Shown here: piece after piece, positions 16,219 through 25,377 of the stretch
Layout of the letters: every line of letters starts with the position of its first letter
Position numbering within the stretch: the stretch's first letter is position 1
Source of the DNA: Sphingomonas sp. Leaf21
Lineage (GTDB): Bacteria; Pseudomonadota; Alphaproteobacteria; Sphingomonadales; Sphingomonadaceae
DNA length: 64,000 nucleotides
Direction of reading: 5' to 3'
Assembly: GCF_916858675.1 (NCBI RefSeq)
Contig: NZ_CAKASM010000001.1
Coordinates: 310,001-374,000, forward strand
Position numbers and translations under genes: made by a program
The notes under the pieces: model-generated
The model's database searches: none
What the model saw: only the letters and a program-made list of their open reading frames with translations
Told to the model about the DNA's origin: nothing

Positions 16219-17293
16219 GCCGGGGATAGGCCCGCCCATCCGCCGCGAAGACATGCACGTCGCTCGGGCAGGCACCGATCGACATCGATTCTCCCAGGCG
16301 AACGGCATGATCGCCGGGCAATTGCGCGACGATCGGCTCGGCCCGCCCGCCAAGATGTGCGAAGGATAGCGGACCAAGTCGCTCGAACAGCTCGATCGGG
16401 CCACCGAACACGCCGTCCGCTCGGGGTCGCAGATGCTCGGGCCGAATACCGAGCGTCACCGCCTCGCCAACGGACCCCGCAGCCATGTCGGCACGCGTAA
16501 CGACCGTCGCGCCGTCCTCCAGCCGCAGCGTGGCGCCGTCCGCATCGGCAGCGATCACGGTGGCGGGCATCAGGTTCATTCCCGGCGAACCGATCGCACG
16601 CGCGACCGCCAGCGTGGCGGGCGCGGCGTAGAGCTCCATCGGCGCACCGACCTGTTCGATCCGTCCCTCCGCCATCACCACGATGCGGTTGGCGAGCGTC
16701 ATCGCCTCCAACTGGTCATGGGTGACGTAGATCATCGTGCACCCCAGGCTCTGGTGCAGCCGCGCGAATTCGTGCCGCATCCGTACCCGCAACCCGGCAT
16801 CGAGATTGGACAGCGGCTCGTCCAGCAGGAGGACTTTCGGCTTGCGCACCACCGCGCGCGCGATCGACACCCGCTGCCGCTGCCCACCCGACAGAGCGCG
16901 TGGACGCCGGTCGAGAAGCGGCGTCAGGTCGAGCGTATCGGCCACCGCCACGACTCGCGATGCGATCTCGCCCTTGGGGACCCGCGCGACCTTCAACGGA
17001 AAGGCGATATTCTCCGCGACGGTCAGGTGCGGGTAGAGCGCATAGGATTGGAACACCATCGCCAGTTCCCGCTCGGCAGGCGGCGCGTCGGTGACGTCAC
17101 GCCCCCCGATCGCGATACGCCCCGAGGACGGCTCCTCCAGCCCCGCGATCAGCCGCAGGAGCGTCGACTTGCCGCAGCCAGACGGACCGACGATCACGAC
17201 GAATTCCCCCGCCTCGATCGACAGGCTGGTCGGATGCAGAACGGTGGTACTGCCGAAGCGCTTGCCCAGATGCTCGATCACCACGCCCGCCAA
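16208..17293 (-). CDS. ABC sugar-importer ATPase, MalK/UgpC type
   Basis: This protein powers the MalFG-like permeases. It shows Walker A VGPSGCGKST, Q-loop VFQSYALYP, signature LSGGQRQRVSIARA, Walker B VLLLDEPLSNLD and H-loop YVTHDQLEA. A C-terminal TOBE/OB regulatory region follows (from about residue 230), as in MalK. The start is uncertain. TTG 17293 has GGGGAGGA seven bases upstream and begins where family members do (AGVVIEHLGKRFG). ATG 17314 and ATG 17353 would add 7 or 20 residues without an SD. The latter is only seven bases after the MFS stop, so transcription probably comes from the MFS gene. Opposite orientation to its permeases is unusual. Confidence 0.92.
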   Translation of the reverse strand: MAGVVIEHLGKRFGSTTVLHPTSLSIEAGEFVVIVGPSGCGKSTLLRLIAGLEEPSSGRIAIGGRDVTDAPPAERELAMVFQSYALYPHLTVAENIAFPLKVARVPKGEIASRVVAVADTLDLTPLLDRRPRALSGGQRQRVSIARAVVRKPKVLLLDEPLSNLDAGLRVRMRHEFARLHQSLGCTMIYVTHDQLEAMTLANRIVVMAEGRIEQVGAPMELYAAPATLAVARAIGSPGMNLMPATVIAADADGATLRLEDGATVVTRADMAAGSVGEAVTLGIRPEHLRPRADGVFGGPIELFERLGPLSFAHLGGRAEPIVAQLPGDHAVRLGESMSIGACPSDVHVFAADGRAYPRLSP

Positions 17294-17360
17294 GCCGCAT
17301 TCCTCCCCATCCATGGTCGAGTGTCGGCGCGTCCCGCCCGCATTACAAGCCATTAGAGGC

Positions 17361-18629
17361 TCAGGCCTGCGGCGGCACGACGGGCGCCGGAGCGGGCTCG
17401 ACGGCGAGCGGCCGGACCCGGATCAGCAGCACGCTGCCGATCAGCGCGAGCGTCCCCAGCGCCAGGCAGAAGGTCACGACGCCGGGCCAGCCCATTCGGG
17501 TCCAGGCGAACCCTCCCGCCGAACCCAGCACGCTCGACCCCATATAGTAGAAGAACAGATACCAGGCCGCCGCCTGCCCGCGCATCGCGCCGCCCCGCCG
17601 CCCGACCCAAGCGCTGGCGATCGAATGCGCACCGAAGAAACCGATCGTCACGATGGCGATCCCGATCACGACCATCCACAATGGCGCGGCGAGGGTCAGG
17701 CCCACGCCCGCGATCAGCAGTGCCGTCGGCAGCCAGAAGACCTTTCGCCGCCCGACCTTCCCGGCCAGTCCGCCAAAGACGCTCGAGCTGACCGATCCGA
17801 GAATGTAGAGGAGGAAGATCGCGCCGACCGTCGCCTGTCCCAGATGATAGGGCGCACCGAGCAGGTGAAACCCGGCATAATTGTAGACGGTCACGAACAT
17901 GCCCATCAGCAGAAAGCTTTCCGCATAGAGCAACCGAAGCGCAGGATCACGGAACAGCGTCAGCGCCCCGCGCGGCAGGGCGAGCCAATCCGCCTCGCCG
18001 GGCACGAACCGCCGCGACCGGGGAGCGAGACGGCGGAACGCCTCCGCCATGGCGAGCCCGGCCAGGCCGACCGCCGCAATCGCCCATCGCCAGTCGGCCA
18101 CCGCCGCGACGAGGCTGGCGATCAGCCGCCCGCCCATGCCGCCCAGCGCGCTTCCCGCGATGTAGAGCCCCATGGCGGAGCCGATCGACCCTGCATCCAC
18201 TTCCTCGGCGACATAGGCCATGGCGACGGCTGGCACGCCCGCCAGCGCGAGCCCGGCGAGCAACCGCAAGGCGAGCAACGCGTACCACCCCGGCGCGACG
18301 GCGCTCGCCAGCGTCAGGGTCGCCGCCGCCATCATCGCGGCGGTCATCAGCGAGCGCCGCCCCAACCGATCGGACACCGCCCCCGCCACCAAGATCCCGA
18401 AGGCGAGCGGGCCCGTCGCCATCGACACCGCCAGCGACGCCGCCTCGGCACTGAGCCGGTAATGCGCGGCGAGTTCCGGAAGCAGGGGCTGAACCGCATA
18501 GAGCGTGGAAAAGGTGGCGAACCCGGCGAACAGCATGGCGAGCGTCAGGCGGCGATAGGCCGCCGACCCCTTGACCAGCGCGTCGGGCGCTCGCCCCGTT
18601 TCCTCGGTCGAGTGGGCGGATTGCGTCAT
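17361..18629 (-). CDS. MFS transporter (YnfM/arabinose-efflux type)
   Basis: The 422-residue, 12-helix major facilitator protein has the MFS loop 2-3 motif GAVSDRLGRRSLM. The start MTQSAHSTEETGR is followed by the first helix LTLAMLFAGFATFSTLYAV and the YnfM-like VQPLLPELAAHYRLS. It is most like small-molecule or drug efflux members of this family; a sugar-efflux role is possible given the neighbouring sugar ABC ATPase, whose gene follows directly. No good SD is seen before ATG 18629. The gene is divergent from the small Cys-rich protein gene, with a 149-base spacer. Confidence 0.88.
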   Translation of the reverse strand: MTQSAHSTEETGRAPDALVKGSAAYRRLTLAMLFAGFATFSTLYAVQPLLPELAAHYRLSAEAASLAVSMATGPLAFGILVAGAVSDRLGRRSLMTAAMMAAATLTLASAVAPGWYALLALRLLAGLALAGVPAVAMAYVAEEVDAGSIGSAMGLYIAGSALGGMGGRLIASLVAAVADWRWAIAAVGLAGLAMAEAFRRLAPRSRRFVPGEADWLALPRGALTLFRDPALRLLYAESFLLMGMFVTVYNYAGFHLLGAPYHLGQATVGAIFLLYILGSVSSSVFGGLAGKVGRRKVFWLPTALLIAGVGLTLAAPLWMVVIGIAIVTIGFFGAHSIASAWVGRRGGAMRGQAAAWYLFFYYMGSSVLGSAGGFAWTRMGWPGVVTFCLALGTLALIGSVLLIRVRPLAVEPAPAPVVPPQA

Positions 18630-18778
18630 GAGGACGATCGCGATGCGTCGAAGCGCCTGCCATCCGCCACGACATGTATCGACGCCCTACTGTGCGGGCT
18701 TGCGTCCCCCACCGCTTTGACGCGATATCGACACATGGAGCGGCGCCGGATGGCGACGTCAGGACGAGGTTCGGCGTA

Positions 18779-19045
18779 ATGACATATAGGGCTTTGGCGA
18801 TCCGCGCCGCACTGGTTCCGATCATGCTCGGGGCGTTTGCCGGAACCGCAGCGCTGGCCGAGCCCGATCCCGGCAAAAAGGCCTGCGTCGCCGAGGCGCG
18901 TCGACTTTGCCCGGCCGAGATGAAGACGATGAGCCGGAAGAAGGTTGAGGCCTGTATGATCGCGAAGATCGAGCAGACGTCGCCGGTCTGTCATGCCGCG
19001 ATGCTGAAGATCAAGGCCGAGCGCGAGGCGACGGTTCGGAAGTGA
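18779..19045 (+). CDS. Small secreted Cys-rich-repeat protein
   Basis: An 88-residue protein: signal peptide to about residue 28 (AALAEPD), then a 60-residue mature part with spacing C-x7-C, later C and C, in CVAEARRLCPAEM and CHAAM. This fits a single copy of the Golgi/FGFR cysteine-rich repeat (PF00839), often seen in short periplasmic proteobacterial proteins of unknown role. The ATG at 18779 has GACGAGG about ten bases upstream; a longer frame from 18674 would destroy the signal peptide and is not preferred. The 3' end overlaps the methyltransferase-like gene on the other strand by 35 bases. Confidence 0.75.
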   Translation: MTYRALAIRAALVPIMLGAFAGTAALAEPDPGKKACVAEARRLCPAEMKTMSRKKVEACMIAKIEQTSPVCHAAMLKIKAEREATVRK

Positions 19046-19526
19046 TGCCCAACGCCCGGTTCTCGACACCGATCCGGACATAAAGCATCGCGGCGTTGAG
19101 CACCGTGAACAGCGCCGCGATCCACACCAATCCGAAGGTGAGCGGAAGGACCGCCAGTTCCGCCGTGACGACCACGTAATTGGGGTGGCGCAGGAAGCGG
19201 AACGGTCCGCGCGCGACGAGCGGCGCGCCCGGCAGGACGATGACCCGCGTCGTCCACCGCGGGCCCAGCGTCGCGAGAACCCAGATCCGCATCGCCTGGA
19301 GAAAGACGAAGACGAGCAGCAACGGCCATGACACCGGTCGCCCGCCGACACTGAACCACAGTGCCAGCAGCCAGGCGGTGTGCATCAGGACCATGACCGG
19401 ATAATGCGACGCGCCATATTCCCGCGCGCCTTCCGCCATCAGGCGCGCCGTGTTGCGCCGCGCGATGACGAGTTCGCTCAGCCGTTGAAGCGTCACGAAC
19501 GCCATGATCAGATAGGGCAGCATCAT
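19011..19526 (-). CDS. Isoprenylcysteine carboxyl methyltransferase-like membrane protein
   Basis: This 171-residue integral membrane protein has about five helices and the ICMT/PEMT-type motif RGPFRFLRHPNYVVV, where S-adenosylmethionine binds, plus VENRALG near the end. Such proteins are regularly encoded directly after bacterial type III polyketide synthases, where they are thought to O-methylate alkylresorcinol or alkylpyrone products. Here the ATG overlaps the synthase stop (ATGA), supporting that role. No prenylated protein substrate is expected in bacteria, so the name describes the fold only. Confidence 0.88.
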   Translation of the reverse strand: MMLPYLIMAFVTLQRLSELVIARRNTARLMAEGAREYGASHYPVMVLMHTAWLLALWFSVGGRPVSWPLLLVFVFLQAMRIWVLATLGPRWTTRVIVLPGAPLVARGPFRFLRHPNYVVVTAELAVLPLTFGLVWIAALFTVLNAAMLYVRIGVENRALGITSEPSPRARP

Positions 19527-20575
19527 CCATTCCCCTGCAACACCAGCGACGACGCGGTGAAGCCCGGCCCGAGCGCGCTGAGCAGGGATAGCGGCGGGAG
19601 GCCCATCCGGCGATAGCGGTCCAGGACGAAGAGGACGGTCGGCGCCGACATGTTGCCATGCTCACGCAGCACGTTCCGCTCCTCCGCGAGCGTGCCGCTG
19701 TCCAGCTCGAGCGCCTTCTCCAGCGCATCTAGCACCTTGGCGCCGCCGGGATGGCAGATGAAGCGATCGATATCCGACAGCGCCAGGCCTTGCGAGGCCA
19801 GCATTTCGGTCAGCGCCTGTCGCATCTCACGCTCGGCAAATGCGGGGATGGCACGGTTCAGGACGACTGCCAGCCCGCTCGCCTCGGTCCGCCAGCCCAT
19901 GATGTCGAGCGTATCGTTCCAGGTCTTCTCCGCATTGCCGACGATCCGCGCGAATCCGTCTTCGCCCGCCCGCAGCACGCAGGCCGCCGCGCCGTCGCCA
20001 AACAGCGCCGTGGAGATGAGGTCGGCCTTGTCGGCTTCGTGCGTGCGCAGCGCCAGGCTGCACAATTCGACGGTCACGAACAGGACGATCGATCCCGGCC
20101 GCGCGCGCGCCAGTTCCGCCGCCAGTCCCATGCCCGTCGCGCCCCCCGCGCAGCCCAGACCGAATACGGGCACCCGCCGCACGTCATTGCGGAAGGGCAG
20201 CCGCGCCATCGCCCGCGCCTCCAGACTGGGCGTGGCGATGCCGGTCGAGGATATGGTGACGATCGTATCCACGGCCTCCGCCGCCAGTCCGGCTTCGTCC
20301 AGCGCCGCACGTGCCGCCTCGACATACAGGTCGAGCGCTACGTCGAGATAGGCCGCACTCCGCTCCTCGAACGAACGCGGGGTGCGATACCATTCCAGCG
20401 GCATGGCGAGTTGACGGGTTCCGACACCCGCATGATCGAACACGGGCGCCAAACGATCGAAGTCCGAAAATCGGTCTCCGATCAGGTCCCTCGCAGTGGC
20501 CAGGGCCTGATCCTGCGAGAGCATATGCTGGGGCGTTCGCGTGGCGAGGGAGAGAATGGCAACCGGCTGAGACAT
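19523..20575 (-). CDS. Type III polyketide synthase
   Basis: The 350-residue chalcone/stilbene-synthase superfamily enzyme condenses a fatty acyl-CoA or acyl-ACP starter with malonyl-CoA units, probably making alkylpyrones or alkylresorcinols. The catalytic triad is complete: Cys142 in GLGCAGGAT, His275 in ICHPGGAK and Asn308 in EHGNMSAP. The C-terminal LGPGF is conserved too. The start MSQPVAILSLATRTP at 20575 fits the family, and 41 further codons upstream are noncoding. It is coupled to a membrane methyltransferase-like gene. A DHA2 efflux pump is divergent and could export the product. Confidence 0.93.
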   Translation of the reverse strand: MSQPVAILSLATRTPQHMLSQDQALATARDLIGDRFSDFDRLAPVFDHAGVGTRQLAMPLEWYRTPRSFEERSAAYLDVALDLYVEAARAALDEAGLAAEAVDTIVTISSTGIATPSLEARAMARLPFRNDVRRVPVFGLGCAGGATGMGLAAELARARPGSIVLFVTVELCSLALRTHEADKADLISTALFGDGAAACVLRAGEDGFARIVGNAEKTWNDTLDIMGWRTEASGLAVVLNRAIPAFAEREMRQALTEMLASQGLALSDIDRFICHPGGAKVLDALEKALELDSGTLAEERNVLREHGNMSAPTVLFVLDRYRRMGLPPLSLLSALGPGFTASSLVLQGNG

Positions 20576-20700
20576 GCACCGTCCGACTAGCCGGCGATCC
20601 GGCGAAAAAGGATTCCCGGGCGCAACGATCCGCGTTGCGGCAGGTTCATTCCGACGCGAAATACTGTTCGGGATACGAGGATGGTGGCGAACGTGCAAAC

Positions 20701-22266
20701 ATGGTTCAGATGACCGCCCCGCCCGCCACGACTTCGACGGACACCCAAATGGCGGGGGTCCGCGAGTGGCTCGGCTTCACCTGTATGTGCCTCGGCATGT
20801 TCATGGCGATCCTCGACATACAGATCGTCGCCACCTCGCTGCCCACCATCCAGGCGGCCCTGAAGATCCCCGTCGATCGCATGGTGTGGATCCAGACGGC
20901 CTACCTCACGGCGGAGATCGTTGCGATCCCGCTGACCGGTTTCCTGACCGACCGGCTGGGCATGCGGCGATTGTTCGTGATCGCGGTCAGCCTCTTCACC
21001 CTCGCATCGCTGGGCTGCGCGCTGAGCGGCAGTTTCGAAAGCCTGATCCTGTGGCGGGTGCTTCAGGGCTTTTCGGGCGGCACGTTGATCCCGATCGTCT
21101 TTTCGGCGGTGTTCCTCCTGTTTCCGGAGCGTGTTCAGGGGCTGGCCACGACGATCGCGGGCGTCGCGGCCGTGCTGGCGCCAACCATCGGGCCGATCGT
21201 CGGTGGATGGGTCACCCAGTCCTTTTCATGGCACTGGCTGTTCCGCATCAACATCCTGCCAGGCATAGCCGCCGCGCTGGGCGTCGCGTTGCTGCTGCGG
21301 GGGCGCGATCCGGTCGAGCAGGATCGGCCACGGCGTCGCATCGACATCCTCGCCTTGCTGCTGATGGCGATCAGCCTCGTCGCATTGCAGATCGGATTGA
21401 AGGACGCGCCCGGCTATGGCTGGGGCAATGCGCATGTCGTCGTGCTGCTGGCAATCTTCCTGCTGTGCGGCGCGGGCTTCGTCGTTCGCACCTGGCGCGC
21501 GGCAGAGCCGTTGGTCGAACTGCGCTGCATGGCCGATCGCAACTTCGCGATCGGCTGCGTCTTCAGCTTCGCATTGGGGTTCAGCCTGCTCGGCTCGACC
21601 TATCTGATGCCCTTCTTCCTCGGGCTCGTCCGGGGGCACGGCGCGTTGCGGATCGGCGAGATCATGCTGGTGACCGGTATCGCGCAACTCCTCGCCGCAC
21701 CGATCGCCGTCTATGCCGAGCGGCGGGTCGATCCGCGCTGGCTGACCGCGTTCGGCTTCGCCCTCTTCGCGGTCGGCCTGCTGCTGAGCAGCGGTCAGAC
21801 CGCCCACACCGACTTCCATGCGATGATCGTGCCGCAGGTCATACGCGGCGCCGCGATCATGTTCTGCCTGTTGCCGCCGACCCGGATGGCGCTCGGCCGA
21901 CTGCCCAAAAATCTCGTCGCCGATGGCAGCGGACTGTTCAACCTGATGCGCAATCTGGGCGGCGCGGTCGGCCTCGCGCTGATCGATACGGTGATCTTCA
22001 GTCATGCCGCGAGCGAGGGTCATCGGATCGCGGCCAGGCTCCAGGCGGGCGACCTCGACACCGCGCTGAAGATCGGCATTCCCCGCGACGCCTTTCTCGA
22101 GCAGCGCGGACAGCCACTGGACGATTTCGCCGTCGAGTTGGTTCGCCCCCTGGTCGAGAAGGCGGCGCTGGTCCCCTCGGTCAACATCGCCTGGCTGATG
22201 TGCGGGCTGTTGACCGTCGTAACCCTGATCGCCGTCTTCTGGGTACGGCGGACGCCGGAGGACTGA
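20701..22266 (+). CDS. DHA2 family MFS efflux pump (EmrB-like)
   Basis: This 521-residue transporter has 14 predicted helices. It shows the N-terminal FMAILDIQIVATSLPTIQ (motif D1), the loop motif GFLTDRLGMRRLF and the antiporter motif C-like region GVAAVLAPTIGPIVGGW. It probably exports lipophilic compounds in exchange for protons. No EmrA partner is adjacent. It is divergent from the type III polyketide synthase with a 125-base spacer, so product or intermediate export is plausible. ATG 20701 has no strong SD; ATG 20710 is an alternative. The last codons form half of a terminator-like hairpin shared with the next gene. Confidence 0.9.
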   Translation: MVQMTAPPATTSTDTQMAGVREWLGFTCMCLGMFMAILDIQIVATSLPTIQAALKIPVDRMVWIQTAYLTAEIVAIPLTGFLTDRLGMRRLFVIAVSLFTLASLGCALSGSFESLILWRVLQGFSGGTLIPIVFSAVFLLFPERVQGLATTIAGVAAVLAPTIGPIVGGWVTQSFSWHWLFRINILPGIAAALGVALLLRGRDPVEQDRPRRRIDILALLLMAISLVALQIGLKDAPGYGWGNAHVVVLLAIFLLCGAGFVVRTWRAAEPLVELRCMADRNFAIGCVFSFALGFSLLGSTYLMPFFLGLVRGHGALRIGEIMLVTGIAQLLAAPIAVYAERRVDPRWLTAFGFALFAVGLLLSSGQTAHTDFHAMIVPQVIRGAAIMFCLLPPTRMALGRLPKNLVADGSGLFNLMRNLGGAVGLALIDTVIFSHAASEGHRIAARLQAGDLDTALKIGIPRDAFLEQRGQPLDDFAVELVRPLVEKAALVPSVNIAWLMCGLLTVVTLIAVFWVRRTPED

Positions 22267-22282
22267 TCCCGGCGTCCGCCGT
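22245..22282. terminator. Bidirectional hairpin between convergent genes
   Basis: ACGGCGGACGCCGG (22245-22258) and CCGGCGTCCGCCGT (22269-22282) form a perfect 14-base-pair stem with a ten-base loop. The stem overlaps the last codons of the DHA2 transporter and the spacer before the convergent stop at 22288. No T-run follows on either strand, so it would act as a strong but not classical terminator for both genes. Confidence 0.6.
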
Positions 22283-22287
22283 GCCGG

Positions 22288-25200
22288 TCAGAGGTCCATG
22301 GCGTAGAGCGCGTGATGCGCCAGGATGAACAGGCGCCCCGCTCCGGTCCGATCGACCAGCAACTGCAGCGGCCGTTCCGGCGTGTCGATCCGCCGGAGCA
22401 GCCGACCGTCGGGCGCATAGACGAATACCTGGCCGTTCGCGACGTACAGGTTGCCCGCCGCATCGCGCGCGACGCTCTCCCCGCCACGCTCGGCCAGAAC
22501 GCGCAGGTCGGTCACCCGACCCTCCGTCCCGACCCGGCCCGCATAGGTCCTGTTCTCCGACGCGTTGGTGAGGACGACCTCGCGCCCGGCGCCCGCCGAC
22601 GTGAAGCCATAGGCGTCGAGCGTGTCCGACCACCGCCAGCCGCGATGATCGTCCGGCCCCTGGTTCCACACGCGAAAGGCGGGCAGCACCAGCGAACCAT
22701 CGGGCGAGACATATTCCTGCGGCTTGGGCTCGCCCATCTTGGCCGCGAACAGATCGGCCATGGTCGGATAGAGATAGGTCTTGGGATCGATCCGATCCGC
22801 GAACTCGCCATTGGCCCAGACATTGACCGGCAACAGCGTCGTCGCACCGTCATGCGCCCGGGCGGGCGTCGGCGCGATGACGGTGACGGCATCCGGCCTT
22901 GCCGGATCGATGCTGTAGACCGTGCCGTCGCGCCCGGCGGAGGATTGGACGAACAGCTTACCCGACCGGTCGACCGCCAGATTGACCGCGTCGAGCGGCG
23001 CGTCCGCGACGATGCCCAGCCCGTCGGCCTGCGACCAGCTATGGATACGCTGGAAGAAGCGATCGATGAAATAGAGCTTTCCCTTCGCGTCCAGCGCACC
23101 GCCGGCGATCGAATAGAAGCCATCGGCCAGCTTGCGCACGCCCGGCGTGACCGGGACGGTCGAGGCCGTCGCGGCGGTCGCTGGAGCGGTCGGAACGTCG
23201 AGCTTGGCGAATTCACGCTCGCGCACCTCCGTCTGGCGGGTCATGTCCTTGATCGCATTCTCGAACGGGTATTTGCTGGCCCGGACGAAGGTGCCGCACC
23301 CCTTCGCGTCGCAACTGGCGAAGCCGCTCTCGGCATTCACATGGACGTTGCGCAGGCGAATATCGCCCGAGTCGTAGAGCTTGATCGCCGCATCCATCGG
23401 CTTGGCGGTGCGGGTGACGCGATAGCCGTGGTAATTGGCGAACAGGATGTTCCGGCTATGACGGAATTCGGTCGACACCGCATTCACCCCGTCGCGCACC
23501 TCCTGCTCGGTCTGCGGCGCCAGGAATTCCCAATTGGCGACGTGATCGAGCACGATCTCGGCGCGATAGTGATGCTCCGCCGACAATTGGTAGACATGGC
23601 CCGGCGTCGTCGTGTTGGAGACGTGGAAACCCGCCGACGCCAGCGTGTTGGGCGACCACAAGGCGTTAAACGTACCGCCCCCGCCATCGGTCACCATGAT
23701 GCTGGGATATTGGCCGTCGAAGCGAGCCTGGTCGCTGCCGAAGCGGATCGGGCTGCCGCGGGTCAGCACCGTGCCACCGCCGCCCTGGATCTTGACGTCG
23801 TCGACCAGCGAGGCTTCGCCCGCCTTCCAGAGCAGGGCCGTGGCGCGCGGATTGACCCCGCCCGTCCAAAGCCCCACGCCCGACACGATCCCCGCCCCGC
23901 CCCTGGCGCTTTCCAGCAGCGCGTGGGCAGAGCCGACGCCGCGATAGGCGGGCGAGTCGTCGGCCAGATAGATATGGGTGAGACTGGGGTGCAGCGCGAT
24001 CAGCACGCTGTCGGGGCGAAGCCGCAACGTGTCGCTGATCCGGTAGCGCCCCATCGGCAGATAGAGGACGCGGTGGGTATCGATCGCCCGTTGGAGCGCG
24101 GCGGTGTCGTCGGTGGCGTCGTCACCCTTGACGCCCAGCGTATGCACGTTGGTCCAGGCGGCCACCCGCGGCAGTGCGGGGATCGCCGGTCTGGCGCGCG
24201 CGGGCACCTTCCCCAGCGGGGTCATCGTCACGTCGGTGGCGAAATCTCCCGTCTGGCCGAGTGTCGGCACCTTCAATCCATAGGAAAAGTCGGCAACCCG
24301 GTAACGCGGCCCCGCCCCCTTGACGGTCCGGCCGCTATCGCGGAAGCGCGCGAAGACCGGCGTCGCGATCCCGACCGCATCATCGAAGCCGATCTGCGTG
24401 AACACGCTCTTCTCCGAAGAGATCAGCACGCCCGCATCCCGGACATTCTCGAACCGGACGCCCTTCCCCCAAAGCGAATCCGAATAGCCGCGATCGATCT
24501 CGATGCCGACGGGCGTGTCGCGGATCGCGACGTTGACGAGCGTCAGGTCGACCTCATGCTCACGGATCGCCGCGTCGCGCTGGCCCGAGAAATCGGAGTC
24601 GATCAGCGTGAACTGCCAGGCGGGCGACGTCTTCTCGGTAACGATACCATACCGGCCGCCGAAAAAGCGCAGGGACTGGGCCGCGTTTCCGGCCTGGTAG
24701 ATGCCTGCGAAACCCGAACCCAGGTGGAAGTCGACATGACGCAGATAGCCGTGCTGCGCGACGCGGAACCGCACCGCCACGGCGCCAGCATTCCCCTCCC
24801 CGATCCGGAAGTCGATATTGGCGAGCGCCGAGTAGAAGGTGGTCGAGGTGGCGTCGAACAGAGTGGGGTCGTGCGGCACCGTGGTCGACACCGGCACCGG
24901 GGGCTTGCCCGAGCGATACTGATCCTCACCCGCGAAGGTCAGCATGGCGGCGATGCCCGCGCCGAAGCCCGGCGTCGCGTCCGCCAGCACGATCTCCGGC
25001 CGGGTCGCACCGACCCCGAAGATCCGAACCCCCGATCGCAGGATAATCGTGCGGGTGATGCGGTATCGGCCCGAGGGCAGGAAGACGATGCCGCCATGGC
25101 CACCCTTCGCCGCCGCGTCGATGCCTTGCTGGATCGCGGCGCTGTCGTCCGCCTTGCCGTCGCCGATGCCGCGGATCGTCACCGCCGCCGGGTCCGATGG

Positions 25201-25305
25201 CGCCGTGCGATAGATCGAGGTAACGGATTGCGCCATGGCCGGTGTCACCATCGACGGCACAGCCGCCACCACCACCGCCGCGCCTAGCAGCCAGTTCGCC
25301 TTCAT
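22288..25305 (-). CDS. Secreted twin pectate-lyase-3 / SMP-30-like propeller protein, paralogue 1
   Basis: The 1,005-residue protein has a signal peptide (to about residue 26, PAMAQ). Two pectate-lyase-3 modules as in GH55-type twin beta-helices follow: GIGDGKADDSAAIQQGID (about 45-62) with FLPSGRYRI, and VKGDDATDDTAALQRAID (about 400-417) with YLPMGRYRIS. A C-terminal SMP-30/gluconolactonase-like beta-propeller starts at about 735 (LADGFYSIAGGALDAKGKLYF) and has an inserted segment. GGGGAG precedes ATG 25305. A paralogue at 28707-31748 shares the full architecture. The receiver-less LuxR gene lies 72 bases upstream on the same strand. The likely role is extracellular or periplasmic cleavage of a polysaccharide; canonical SMP-30 metal ligands are not evident, so lactonase activity is unproven. 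Confidence 0.85.
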   Translation of the reverse strand: MKANWLLGAAVVVAAVPSMVTPAMAQSVTSIYRTAPSDPAAVTIRGIGDGKADDSAAIQQGIDAAAKGGHGGIVFLPSGRYRITRTIILRSGVRIFGVGATRPEIVLADATPGFGAGIAAMLTFAGEDQYRSGKPPVPVSTTVPHDPTLFDATSTTFYSALANIDFRIGEGNAGAVAVRFRVAQHGYLRHVDFHLGSGFAGIYQAGNAAQSLRFFGGRYGIVTEKTSPAWQFTLIDSDFSGQRDAAIREHEVDLTLVNVAIRDTPVGIEIDRGYSDSLWGKGVRFENVRDAGVLISSEKSVFTQIGFDDAVGIATPVFARFRDSGRTVKGAGPRYRVADFSYGLKVPTLGQTGDFATDVTMTPLGKVPARARPAIPALPRVAAWTNVHTLGVKGDDATDDTAALQRAIDTHRVLYLPMGRYRISDTLRLRPDSVLIALHPSLTHIYLADDSPAYRGVGSAHALLESARGGAGIVSGVGLWTGGVNPRATALLWKAGEASLVDDVKIQGGGGTVLTRGSPIRFGSDQARFDGQYPSIMVTDGGGGTFNALWSPNTLASAGFHVSNTTTPGHVYQLSAEHHYRAEIVLDHVANWEFLAPQTEQEVRDGVNAVSTEFRHSRNILFANYHGYRVTRTAKPMDAAIKLYDSGDIRLRNVHVNAESGFASCDAKGCGTFVRASKYPFENAIKDMTRQTEVREREFAKLDVPTAPATAATASTVPVTPGVRKLADGFYSIAGGALDAKGKLYFIDRFFQRIHSWSQADGLGIVADAPLDAVNLAVDRSGKLFVQSSAGRDGTVYSIDPARPDAVTVIAPTPARAHDGATTLLPVNVWANGEFADRIDPKTYLYPTMADLFAAKMGEPKPQEYVSPDGSLVLPAFRVWNQGPDDHRGWRWSDTLDAYGFTSAGAGREVVLTNASENRTYAGRVGTEGRVTDLRVLAERGGESVARDAAGNLYVANGQVFVYAPDGRLLRRIDTPERPLQLLVDRTGAGRLFILAHHALYAMDL

Positions 25306-25377
25306 CGCTCTCTCCCCGTTTCGGCCATATCGTAACCGCCGGGCCGCCGGCGTCGCCAAACCAAGTTAAGCGAAGGG

